Assembly: GCA_023091735.1 (NCBI GenBank)
Contig: JALKBU010000156.1
Coordinates: 1 to 64,000, forward strand
Length of the DNA stretch: 64,000 nt
Direction: 5' to 3'
Source: Trichomonas tenax
Lineage: Eukaryota; Parabasalia; Trichomonadida; Trichomonadidae
This document shows, piece after piece, positions 39,967 through 48,609 of the stretch (position 1 is its first letter; every line of letters starts with the position of its first letter). The notes beneath the pieces were generated by a model. It did no database searches, was not told where the DNA came from, and saw only the letters and a list, made by a program, of their open reading frames with translations. The position numbers and the translations under genes were made by a program.

Positions 39967-40104
39967 TTATATAGCAAAAAAACAGGGGAGAGGTTTCATT
40001 TTTTCCAAATATGAAAATTAAAATATTTTATGCTGCAGTGAACGGAAATGATCCCCTAAATACAAAAATTTCAAGAAAATTTTAATATCAAATTTTCAGA
40101 GGAG
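39967..40104. other. Start of a 2.7 kb gene-poor region (39967-42653)
   Basis: Between MATE and Lunapark I find no intact gene. The region holds a hairpin, three nested inverted repeats, two possible relics and one promoter element, listed separately. A minus-strand stretch near 40092-40240 (LPVLPQGRMLIIGRDKAK) could be a coding remnant. ORF 40661-41014 has low coding character. Confidence 0.4.
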
Positions 40105-40143
40105 AATACAAACTATACCGAAATTTTTGGTATAGTTTGTATT
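40105..40143. repeat. Perfect 15-bp inverted repeat (hairpin)
   Basis: Arms AATACAAACTATACC (40105-40119) and GGTATAGTTTGTATT (40129-40143) flank a 9-base loop. It could be a terminator-like hairpin, a recombination remnant or a chance palindrome of this AT-rich DNA. The perfect 15 bp with 30% GC is above chance. Confidence 0.6.
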
Positions 40144-41467
40144 TTTGGCCTTATCTCGGCCAATAATCAACATCCGGCCTTGTGGTAATACAGGCAGATG
40201 GGCAATATGTTTGTCAATGATCTCTGAGAGTTCGAAGCGATTCTAAAACTTCATCCCCCATCTCGAGATATTATTAAACAAAAAATATTTAAATCAGGAA
40301 ATATAATTGTTAGGTTATGATAGTGTAAGCAACGGTGTATATAACTGTGAAGTGTGTATTGTAATATTCCCGAATTTCCCTCTCAATAGATTTTAGATCT
40401 CAGTGTTAAAATGTGGTATTAACATTAACACATTGAATATAGAATATATGAAGTATATGTTATATGAATTCAAATCAATAGCACTATATAAGCCTTCAAG
40501 ATAATGAAATCAAAATTGCGTATAACAGAAAATGTGTGATATTAACTAATAAGTGGTGAATATAGAATATATTGATGTTAGCAAGATGTGTGATCTAGTT
40601 GTTTATCATTGTTATCGCTGCATTGTCGAGATATACTCTAAATTAATATCTCAAAAGTGAATGAATATCGATGTGTTATTTGGAGTGCATCACATCAAGA
40701 AGATCATAAGCAGTATATCACTTATTATACTCATATACTATAGTACTGGTATATACTTTTGCATCAAGTTGTATATTGTTGTTGCCTTTTTTTCTCAAGT
40801 CTTTTATTTCATAATATATGTACTTGGGTACATGCCTTTGCATGCTGCGTTGAGCATCCAACATGTATATGGACGTGAACGAGAAAATATTAAAAATATT
40901 CACTTAAATTTTGATGCTATTCAGTATATATTATTTTGTATAAGTGTGCATCCTTCTTGCACAGAGAAACTTATCAGAAACAGCGTAAATAGCAAAAATG
41001 CTTGTGATATATAATTTTGATAATGTAAAATGATTGCGTCAAAATGTCAAAAAAAATTTAAAAAATGTATTTTTAACACATTCACATTTGCAGTCTAATT
41101 ATAGAAAAAAATAGTCTTTTTTATTTCAATATTGAAGACATAGATTAATAAACATAAGTAGAATTCATGCATACACACTGTGCTTTTTTCATCGCCTATC
41201 AAAAGTATCAGAACTCTATTTAATATTATCAAACTAATGAAAAATAACTATAAACAACTATATTCCATTCTGTGTTGTCCTCCTGTGTATGCAAAAGGAT
41301 AAAATAGATTGAATTATAGATATTTCTGTTAAAATAAAGCAAAATTGCGTGATTCTGTAATTTGTGAGCTACCCGAAAGCTCACAGTAACTCGCTTGGTC
41401 ATGCATTCGCGTGCAAATCAATAAAATGCCGTAAAGTAGCTTAGAAAGCAGATATTATAATCAAAAA

Positions 41468-41573
41468 GATCAAATATCATTGAAAATGACATGCTTCTTG
41501 CTCACATCATACAAAATATAACTGCATTGAAGAAAATGGGCAGAAAACACGTCTTTCTCAATGATATTTGATC
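41468..41573. repeat. Inverted repeat, 16-bp arms
   Basis: GATCAAATATCATTGA (41468-41483) pairs perfectly with TCAATGATATTTGATC (41558-41573), with a 74-base spacer. It is the first of three inverted repeats in a row. Confidence 0.7.
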
Positions 41574-41697
41574 ATGAAATATAGCTGGACGCTACATTTC
41601 ATTATGTATAGTATGTATCGAATACGTGTGCTCTGTAGATCTAATTTTAGTGTTTACTGGTGCCAGAAATCGATAATTTATCCAAAAAATATCAATT

Positions 41698-41785
41698 CCA
41701 TCAAAAATGATCAATTTCTAGTCAAAACTCTCCAGAACAGCAAATTCCTGGAGAATTTGTACCAGAAATTGATCATTTTTGATGG
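41698..41785. repeat. Inverted repeat, 22-bp perfect arms
   Basis: The left arm (41698-41719, CCATCAAAAATGATC then AATTTCT) and right arm (41764-41785, the exact complement) are perfect over 22 bp. The 44-base loop contains a second small stem (TCTCCAG and CTGGAGA). Such a long RNA hairpin could be processed or could be a miniature element. Confidence 0.75.
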
Positions 41786-41824
41786 TATCTATAAACGAAA
41801 AATTATAAACTACAGATTGCTTTG

Positions 41825-41887
41825 CTTGTCAAATTCCATGACACACTGATGCGTATAAGCTAGCTGTTTGTCATGATATTTGACAAG
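41825..41887. repeat. Inverted repeat, 19-bp near-perfect arms
   Basis: CTTGTCAAATTCCATGACA (41825-41843) pairs with TGTCATGATATTTGACAAG (41869-41887) with two mismatches. The right arm runs directly into the TTTACNTGNCA-type word TGACAAGTAAA (41881-41891). Confidence 0.7.
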
Positions 41888-41932
41888 TAAAGCGAATATT
41901 CGAGATCGATAAATCGAATGTTGTTATTTATC

Positions 41933-42063
41933 ATCATTATGATATTACATCAATCATTCAAGTTTTATCATCAATATGATATAAATCCCTATTATCAATT
42001 ACAATTGAAATGAATTCTCTCGAAATTATTGAATATCTTAAATCAAAAGACGCTATTGAATGA
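41933..42063 (+). pseudogene. Ankyrin-repeat C-terminal relic
   Basis: A frame with one in-frame TGA (41977-41979) reads LLSITIEMNSLEIIEYL and ends SKDAIE before TGA at 42061. It matches the last ankyrin repeat of the many trichomonad ankyrin proteins (TPLHIA..., then IVEYLKSKGA). A second, independent copy lies at 47111-47203. The upstream part shares CATCATTATGATAT words with the 37-bp repeat at 45123. Confidence 0.5.
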
Positions 42064-42653
42064 GTATTCAATTGAGTGTTCTATTATAATGTCATATTTA
42101 TGACTTAAAATGCCTGGTGTGAATGCCCGATTTGAAAAATCAAAATAAAGTTGCCCTATCAAAAAATTACCCATTTTTACAAAATCATCTGCTGGTTTCA
42201 CTTTTAAGGGAGCGGTATAGCTAGTTGTCACTTTTCCACAAAAAAATGGAAAGTGCAACATCAGAAAAGGGTTTTGGTTAAAAACAACACTCAAAATTGC
42301 TTAAACCCAAAGTCATGTTATTTCTCTAGATGGTTCGAAAACCGCGCAAATTAGTTGCTAAATCAACAATGATCCGTGCAATCTTGAATCAATATTAATA
42401 TCATAATTTGGCATAAATACTATACTGATATATGCATATACCTGCATTCATGCGCTTATATATTCTTAAACAAGTAGAAAAAACAAAAAAGAATATGTGC
42501 AAAATAATTTGGCATTTGTTGATAAAACTGCTCTTATCAGATTGCCATTGATAATGTGGCATTGTGGACTGTGTTTATTGTATAGCTTAGTGATTTATTT
42601 TTTGCAACAAAATTTAACAATCTCGACAAGTTTTAAAACAGGACTTTAATTTT

Positions 42654-42682
42654 GACATGTAATTTTAAATAGTGTCACTTTT
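42654..42682 (+). promoter_or_regulatory. TGACATGTAA element and TCACTTTT initiator of Lunapark
   Basis: TGACATGTAAT (42654-42664) is followed 10 bases later by TCACTTTT (42675-42682), 9 bases before the ATG at 42692. It is a compact view of the promoter arrangement in this window. Confidence 0.65.
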
Positions 42683-42691
42683 TAATAAATA

Positions 42692-43321
42692 ATGGGAATT
42701 TTCAGTCGTGATAAAGATATTGCGAACGAAATCGATGAAATAAATATTCGCAACAAAATGCTCGAGCAGGATCTTAGAGATATACCACAGTTTTATGACA
42801 GCTGTGTGTTATTTTTCCTATTTTTAACTCTCGCCGTTCTATGCTACGATTACAACTTGTACTACGTTTACGCGAGTACAGGCGTATTGTGCCTTTTGAT
42901 TTTCTTATTCAAGAAATTGCGTGTTTCAAAAATCAACAAACAGATTAATAATAATATTGATATTATTAAACAAAAGAAGGAAGAAATCGACAATGATAAA
43001 GAAATTGAGCAGTATAGACAGTTTTTGTCCAATTTCCGTTCAAATGTTCGCCCATTGGCATCATCACCAAAGAAACCAATCATTCATCGCTCAATCTTCC
43101 TCAAAATACTCGATAGTGTTTTCAGGACCTATGTTTGTAACAACAAGGCCCTTATTTGTTCAAATTGTGGTGCAAATAATGGTCTCTCTGATGATCCAGA
43201 GCATACAAAGTACATATGCTATGCGTGTGGAAGCATACAGTACGGAACCGTGAAAAAAGACGCTCAGGATAATAAATCAAAATCACCTGCAAAACCATCT
43301 GAAAAGCCAAAAACTGAATAG
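42692..43321 (+). CDS. LNPK: Lunapark-type ER network protein
   Basis: The 209-residue protein has a short N-terminal coiled coil (about 8-30), a hairpin of two hydrophobic segments (about 38-55 and 58-72) and a second coiled coil (78-108). A C4 zinc finger (about 152-183) follows, with the pattern LICSNCGANNGL then YICYACGSIQYG, as in Lunapark. Lunapark sits at three-way junctions of ER tubules and stabilises them. It is shorter than the animal protein, mainly in the tail. An initiator box is directly upstream. Confidence 0.88.
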   Translation: MGIFSRDKDIANEIDEINIRNKMLEQDLRDIPQFYDSCVLFFLFLTLAVLCYDYNLYYVYASTGVLCLLIFLFKKLRVSKINKQINNNIDIIKQKKEEIDNDKEIEQYRQFLSNFRSNVRPLASSPKKPIIHRSIFLKILDSVFRTYVCNNKALICSNCGANNGLSDDPEHTKYICYACGSIQYGTVKKDAQDNKSKSPAKPSEKPKTE

Positions 43322-43728
43322 ATCCATGATGATAACAATATAATACTTTCAAACTGTTGTCAATAATCTTTAATATATACTTAAACTACCATTTATGCAT
43401 GTCTGTTAAATGCTATACTCGACTATTTTATGAATGTAAACGAACTACCTAAACAACATATTCCAAATAGAAAATTATATCCAACAAATTTAGAATTCTT
43501 ACAAACTATGATTTTAAAGATGTGAATCAAATATAGTCTTCGAGCTTTATTTGTTAATCATATTCTTGGCTCTCAAACCTTAATATTAAAATTTCAAAAT
43601 TTAATAATCTTAAAATAAAAGATAGTTTTAACAGCAAAATGCAATATTTTCACGATTTATTTTTATGTTTTCAATAAAAAACAAAATACAAAATATTGCC
43701 GTTTGGAAATAAAATATTCAAAAAAAAA
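43322..43728. other. Intergenic spacer
   Basis: AT-rich spacer between two plus-strand genes. Apart from a TTCACGATTTATTT stretch 70 bases before the next start, nothing was seen. Confidence 0.4.
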
Positions 43729-44457
43729 ATGGAGAACGAATTTACTCCAATGGACATCAATTATTATGATAATATGGAGATCCCTGAGATCAACGACTTT
43801 ATAAAGATGTTGATTCAGGATCTGAAGTTCGAAGCTGTTCCCGTTGCTCAACAAGCGATCAAAAATAAGCAAATAAATCAGGAAAACCAAGCAAAAGACA
43901 ATATTGAGCATGAGTACAAAGTGGATATTGTGAATGCCAATAATAATTATGAGGAATCTAAAGTCCAAGTCGAGAAAAATTACAAACAAAAGGAAATGCA
44001 CATTAGAGAGAAAATTGACGATAAGTTCTTAAAGATGAAGGAAATTCATATCGAGCAAATCGTTGAACTCGAAAAAAGATTCGCATACGAAATTATTAAA
44101 TCACAACAAAAGCCAGTTAAAGAGCAATTAGACTTAGAAGAGCAAGCAAGAAGGATTGCAAGAGATGGTGACATTGAAGTTGCCATTAAATACAGGAAGA
44201 GAGCCGAAGAAGCGAATATTAGAGTTCTAGACGAGAGAAGAGCCGCTATTGAAGCTATCTACAACGAGAAAAGGTCTCAGATGCGTCAGAAGCAGCAGAG
44301 AGAGCTTCAAATTCTTCAAGATAAATTAGTCAAGAAATTAGACGCTTTAGAAGTTAGTAAGAACTCAGATCTCGTTGAACGCGAAAAGGTATTGAATGTT
44401 ACATTACATGCTGCTGAACAAAAGAGAACCAACAAACTTCTTGATTATTCAAAGTAA
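43729..44457 (+). CDS. Coiled-coil protein, unknown
   Basis: The protein is 242 residues from the ATG at 43729, acidic at the N-terminus (ENEFTPMDINYYDNMEIPE), then almost continuous coiled coil (about 55-240) with many Lys/Glu/Gln heptads. The block LDLEEQARRIARDGDIEVAI interrupts it, followed by RKRAEEANIRVLDERR. It may belong to the trichomonad cytoskeleton, but no family is recognised. The earlier TTG at 43696 is not used. Confidence 0.75.
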   Translation: MENEFTPMDINYYDNMEIPEINDFIKMLIQDLKFEAVPVAQQAIKNKQINQENQAKDNIEHEYKVDIVNANNNYEESKVQVEKNYKQKEMHIREKIDDKFLKMKEIHIEQIVELEKRFAYEIIKSQQKPVKEQLDLEEQARRIARDGDIEVAIKYRKRAEEANIRVLDERRAAIEAIYNEKRSQMRQKQQRELQILQDKLVKKLDALEVSKNSDLVEREKVLNVTLHAAEQKRTNKLLDYSK

Positions 44458-45122
44458 TTACTTTTATTCCAACCTATTTATTTGTGTAAAACAGTATTAT
44501 TTTTCAAACTATATAAATATGCGAGTTTCTGAAACATTATATTTAGAAAAAACCAAATTTGATTAAAATTAATCATAGAATTCATTATTTAGATGTGATT
44601 GTTAGTAATGATTGATCCACATATTGTATGTGAAACTATATATTATAAATGTACATCCTCTCGGTCCTCTATCAAATACTTTCAACTCAAACAATGTGTT
44701 AAATCAATCGTGAAGACTTTTTGGAACAAAAGAGTGATTTCTACATATACTTGGCATGAAAATCATAATAGCATTGGTTTTTAGTGATCAAAGCCAAAAT
44801 AAGAGATGAAAAGACGACCCCAAATCAAAATTCAGGACTTTATGCAAAGAAACTCCTGAAGAAGATCCTAAAAGAAAAAGATTGGTGTAATCAAGTTTCA
44901 GAAGAGCCAGAAGCCCATAATATATAACAGCAAGAGAAAACAGAACAAAAAACATATGAACATAATCGAAGTTGAAATGAAGAAAAATGCAAATTGACAT
45001 ACTCTTCATCGAAAATAGGATAGATATATCTGCTCTATGATAGAAAATAATCTAAAATTCAATGTGTTAAGAATCTGTTTATAATTTTTAAATGTGATAT
45101 TGGATCAATCATCTACACTTGG

Positions 45123-45207
45123 TCATCATTATGATATGACATCAATCAGTCGTTCATGATCATCATTATGATATGACATCAATCAGTCGTTCATGATCAT
45201 CATTATG
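45123..45207. repeat. 37-bp tandem repeat, about 2.3 copies
   Basis: TCATCATTATGATATGAC then ATCAATCAGTCGTTCATGA repeats at 45123, 45160 and partly at 45197. Relatives occur near the ankyrin relic at 41933. The rest of 44458-46229 is AT-rich with no intact gene; the ORF at 44788-45009 is likely chance. Confidence 0.75.
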
Positions 45208-45774
45208 GAACTATGGGGTGTCTAATGAATATTTTGCACCCCCAACTTTCCCCTGAATAATGGACAGTTTCCTTTAAAAAGCATATCAATCGATTCCTCA
45301 TGAGTTGCTCTATAATATACGTTGATTTGGTCAAATCTGCTATTCGAATCAGTTTTTTTGCGCACGTTTAATAATTTACGTCCGTTTGAAATTCTGAAAT
45401 AGTATACAAAAATTCATCGAGTGAAACAATATTTTGATCTTATTGGCTAGTGAACAACAAGAGTTTCAACAAAAAGAAGCATATGTTATTGGAAATCGAG
45501 TGCTGTATTAAATAGTGTAAGTACATTGCACTTATTATTCAAGTTGAGCTAGATATCAATCGATATAGTGTCCCGGATCTAAAATTGCTCAAAAATGAAA
45601 GATTCAATTCTGGAAAGGCAGATAATGATAGTCATTCACATCTGCAAACTATAAAGCTTATAATTGATATCGCAGAAACGGAATAAGTAGTATGAAGCAT
45701 TCTTTTTCGTTTATATTTCAGAGAAAAACATTCATTTAGCTAGGACAAAGTTCCTTCTGCCAAAAGTGACAAAA

Positions 45775-45879
45775 ATGCCCATGGAGAAATTTGATGCTGT
45801 TGAAACACTTGAAAAAAGATATTTCGGATCCACCTGTTATATTATAACAGCAGCTAATAGTCATATTTATTGTGTATAA
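45775..45879 (+). CDS. 34-codon ORF, possible truncated gene start
   Basis: MPMEKFDAVETLEKRYFG, then a hydrophobic-aromatic run to a TAA. It is preceded at once by AGTGACAAAA, a promoter-like word. It may be the dead 5' end of a gene. No family was found. Confidence 0.25.
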   Translation: MPMEKFDAVETLEKRYFGSTCYIITAANSHIYCV

Positions 45880-46229
45880 CAAAAACATTGCACAATATTT
45901 CATTATGAGTGAGATACATTTTGATCTGGTAAAGCATACGTGAAAACAGCAAAAAAGCCTTCTTTTTCATCAAAACTCATTAATTTGACATATTGTTAGC
46001 AACTAAGTAATAGCATCTATATCTACTATAGTACCATATATAAATGTTAAAGTTCAGATCATGTAGCATGATTAGATAAAAAGTTATGCCTGATGAAAAT
46101 CATTTTTCGGAAAATTGAGGTCGAGATCCTATTTTTAAATTCAGCTTAAAGAAGGATTTACATTTGCTATACCACATTTTAGAATTAGCTATATTTTTTT
46201 ATTCAAATCCTTCAAAAATAAAAATTCTC

Positions 46230-46980
46230 TTATAATCCGTCTCCTTCGTGGTGCTCTGCACCCGGCGAAGCTTCAACGATTTCGGCTTCATATTCCCCCT
46301 TGAAAAATTTTGTTGATTTACCATATTCGTTAAAATGTTTTCTAATACCTAATGACTTCCAGTTATTAAAACATACACTATAAATTTTATCTTTATTTTT
46401 ACATCTTTCATCATTACCAATATATCTATATTTTAATTTAGTTTTAACATTTAAGTATTCATCAGCATTTAATAATTCACAATCTTCATTTTGGAACATC
46501 ATTTTAATATATTCAGGGTTATAAATTTTTCTATTCATTCGTTTTCCACTTTTTGTTGGAACTTTACGGATGCAATAAATGGAAACACCATTTTCTTTTG
46601 TATTTTCAACAATTTTTATTTCATCTTCGTCACATTTATGGGGTCTTTCACCTTTATTCCATCTATGCCACGTAATAGAAAATATTTTTCCTTTACATCT
46701 ATAAATAAGCTCACTTTCACATCCTTTATTCATTTATTAATTCACAACCTTCATTTTCAAATTGTTCTTTAATCCATTCAGGATTTAAACCGCGACCTGA
46801 ACGCACCTCTGGTCCTAAGGTGCGAAGTGCCGAACGGAAAGGAGTCTCAGATGTATTCGTGTTTTCATTGGGTAATGAATCATTTTTTATTACATTTTCT
46901 TTAGATTTAATTAAAAAATTGTATTCATTTAATTGCTTAATACCCCATTTCTTCATAAGCTCAGGCGAAACGATTGCCAT
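46230..46980 (-). pseudogene. Frameshifted gene with DUF723-like phage-type repeats
   Basis: Two minus-strand frames overlap by 8 bases at 46726-46733. The upstream one ends PEWIKEQFENEGCELINE and stops, and the other starts MNKGCESELIYRCKGKIF, which continues the same repeat unit. The unit (PEYIKMMFQNEDCELLN, then KLKYRYIGNDERC and SVCFNNWK) occurs twice. It follows the pattern of DUF723-type zinc-ribbon repeats found in bacteriophages and giant viruses. Two GC-rich stretches (46240-46280 and 46790-46850, the latter with a GCACCT...AGGTGC stem) interrupt AT-rich code. This suggests a decayed laterally acquired gene. Programmed frameshifting is possible but less likely. Confidence 0.6.
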
Positions 46981-47110
46981 ATATGTAGATTATTTCATCC
47001 AAATAAAAAAATTAAATTATTTTAAAAATTAATTTAAAAATTAGTTGCTCGGATTTGTTGTTTATATATCATGTTTGGAATGTATCCTCTATATATAGAA
47101 TGACAAGTAA
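46981..47110. other. Start of spacer 46981-47804
   Basis: AT-rich spacer. Beyond an ankyrin relic and a 24-bp repeat (listed) I see no gene before the coiled-coil protein. Confidence 0.4.
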
Positions 47111-47203
47111 CCCCCTTACTATACTACTCTATTATCAATTGCAATTAAGAAGAGGGCCCCTGAAATAATTCAATATTTAAGATCTAAAAAGGCCAAAGAA
47201 TGA
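47111..47203 (+). pseudogene. Ankyrin-repeat C-terminal relic
   Basis: An open stretch reads YYTTLLSIAIKKRAPE, then IIQYLRSKKAKE and TGA at 47201. It fits a last ankyrin repeat and is homologous to the relic at 41933-42063 (both LLSI...EII.YL.SK.A.E). Confidence 0.55.
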
Positions 47204-47382
47204 TAATATTGACTTAACAAATAACTTAACTTAATACAAATATTTTCTCAAAAAAATATAAGCATATTAGACAGCAATATTAAACTTGCAGATTTGGAAG
47301 TTAATCACCATTTTGGCAGCAAGTCTCTAGTCTTAAAGGAATATGCGAAAACATTTGCGACATGCATAACAAAGTCACTAAA

Positions 47383-47456
47383 TTAATGTGTGAACAAAGA
47401 CTTTGATTAATGTGTGAGCAAAAACTCGAATTAATGTGTCAAATAAAGCATTTGAT
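47383..47456. repeat. 24-bp tandem repeat, three copies
   Basis: The word TTAATGTGTGA (or TTAATGTGTCA) followed by CAAA and TTTGA-like text starts at 47383, 47407 and 47431. The copies are short and imperfect. Confidence 0.65.
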
Positions 47457-47804
47457 TAAAGAAATGAAACAATGTATAAAGAATTTGAACACTACTCATA
47501 TATTATAAAATAACTTTTCTAAAATTTTCTCATTAAAAAAAATTCGCATACGGTTTGGTTTTGATATAAAATAATAATGTTAATTTTGATGTTTTTAAAT
47601 GGTTTTCGATTAATCATCAGCAGTATGATACTGATCTGCTTTATTTAATAAATAGTTCCGAAAAATGAAACATTCAATATTTCTGCTCAAAACCACGAAA
47701 TTAAGATAATATATACAACAGATAATCCAAAAATCACAAAATTTGATGCAATCTCGAAATTGCCAAATCCAAAAGTGACAAATTATAACATAGAAAACGT
47801 GACA

Positions 47805-48503
47805 ATGGATATCATTGACAATTTCATTGGAAGTATTGTCCTCAATCAGAAGAAAGGACAAATCACATCAACACTGAACACTATAATTGAGGCAACGAGA
47901 CAATCAAATCAACACCAAATTGAAATTCTCGCATACGAACGCAAGATGACTGATAACCTTAAATCAATGTCATCGAAAGAAGTCCCTGAATGCAATCAAT
48001 TGCGCAGCAAGGTCATGGATATTTATTCTAAAGCGATTTTCCAGGAATACAAATACGTTGAAGCGAAAAGTAGATCAATTGAAGACATGAATGATATCCA
48101 AGAAAGATTTTTAGTTGTCGTTCGTCAATCAGAGAAATTCAAAGAGTCTAAGAATAATTTGAAGCGTCAAATGGAAATTCTTGAGCAAAATAAACAAAAA
48201 CTCGAAGTTGAACGCACAAAGAACTCAAATAAAGTCGAGAAACTCGAGGCATTAGTAAGAGAATGCAAGGAAAATGTTAAGAAGGCAATTGAAGATGAGA
48301 AATTACAACTTCAATTATACATCGAAGAAAAGAAAAAATTCAATGCTTTCAGAGCGAGAAGAATGAAATCTAGCTACATTTCGTTTGGCAAATCTACAAA
48401 GCAGGCATCAGAAACACTTTCAACGATATATTCGAATCTTAAGGCTTCTGTTGATGATGTTAGGGCCCAAGTTATGCCAACTTTGTCACCAAATTCTCAG
48501 TAA
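47805..48503 (+). CDS. Coiled-coil protein, possibly BAR-like
   Basis: The protein is 232 residues from the ATG at 47805, nearly all helical: MDIIDNFIGSIVLNQKKG, long heptad stretches (about 90-180), and a Phe/Arg/Lys patch (KFNAFRARRMKSSYISF) before a Ser/Pro tail. A three-helix banana-shaped (BAR) fold, as in sorting nexins, is possible but not proven. GTGACA lies directly before the ATG and another GTGACA 30 bases upstream. Confidence 0.65.
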   Translation: MDIIDNFIGSIVLNQKKGQITSTLNTIIEATRQSNQHQIEILAYERKMTDNLKSMSSKEVPECNQLRSKVMDIYSKAIFQEYKYVEAKSRSIEDMNDIQERFLVVVRQSEKFKESKNNLKRQMEILEQNKQKLEVERTKNSNKVEKLEALVRECKENVKKAIEDEKLQLQLYIEEKKKFNAFRARRMKSSYISFGKSTKQASETLSTIYSNLKASVDDVRAQVMPTLSPNSQ

Positions 48504-48609
48504 TCATTTTATTTATTGAGCTTATTTGGTTTGATAAACAATCTATACTCTATGTTTTGCATTTATAAATCTAATATCTTTATAATAAACAAAATAATAT
48601 TCTCTATTA

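Noticed and set aside
40661..41014. 117-codon hydrophobic ORF
   Set aside because: AT-rich chance frame with no promoter box, in a gene-poor repeat region.
42332..42343. GGTTCGAAAACC resembling a tRNA B box
   Set aside because: No A box at the proper distance and no cloverleaf could be drawn.
44788..45009. 73-codon Leu/Phe-rich minus-strand ORF
   Set aside because: Composition follows AT content only; no initiator.
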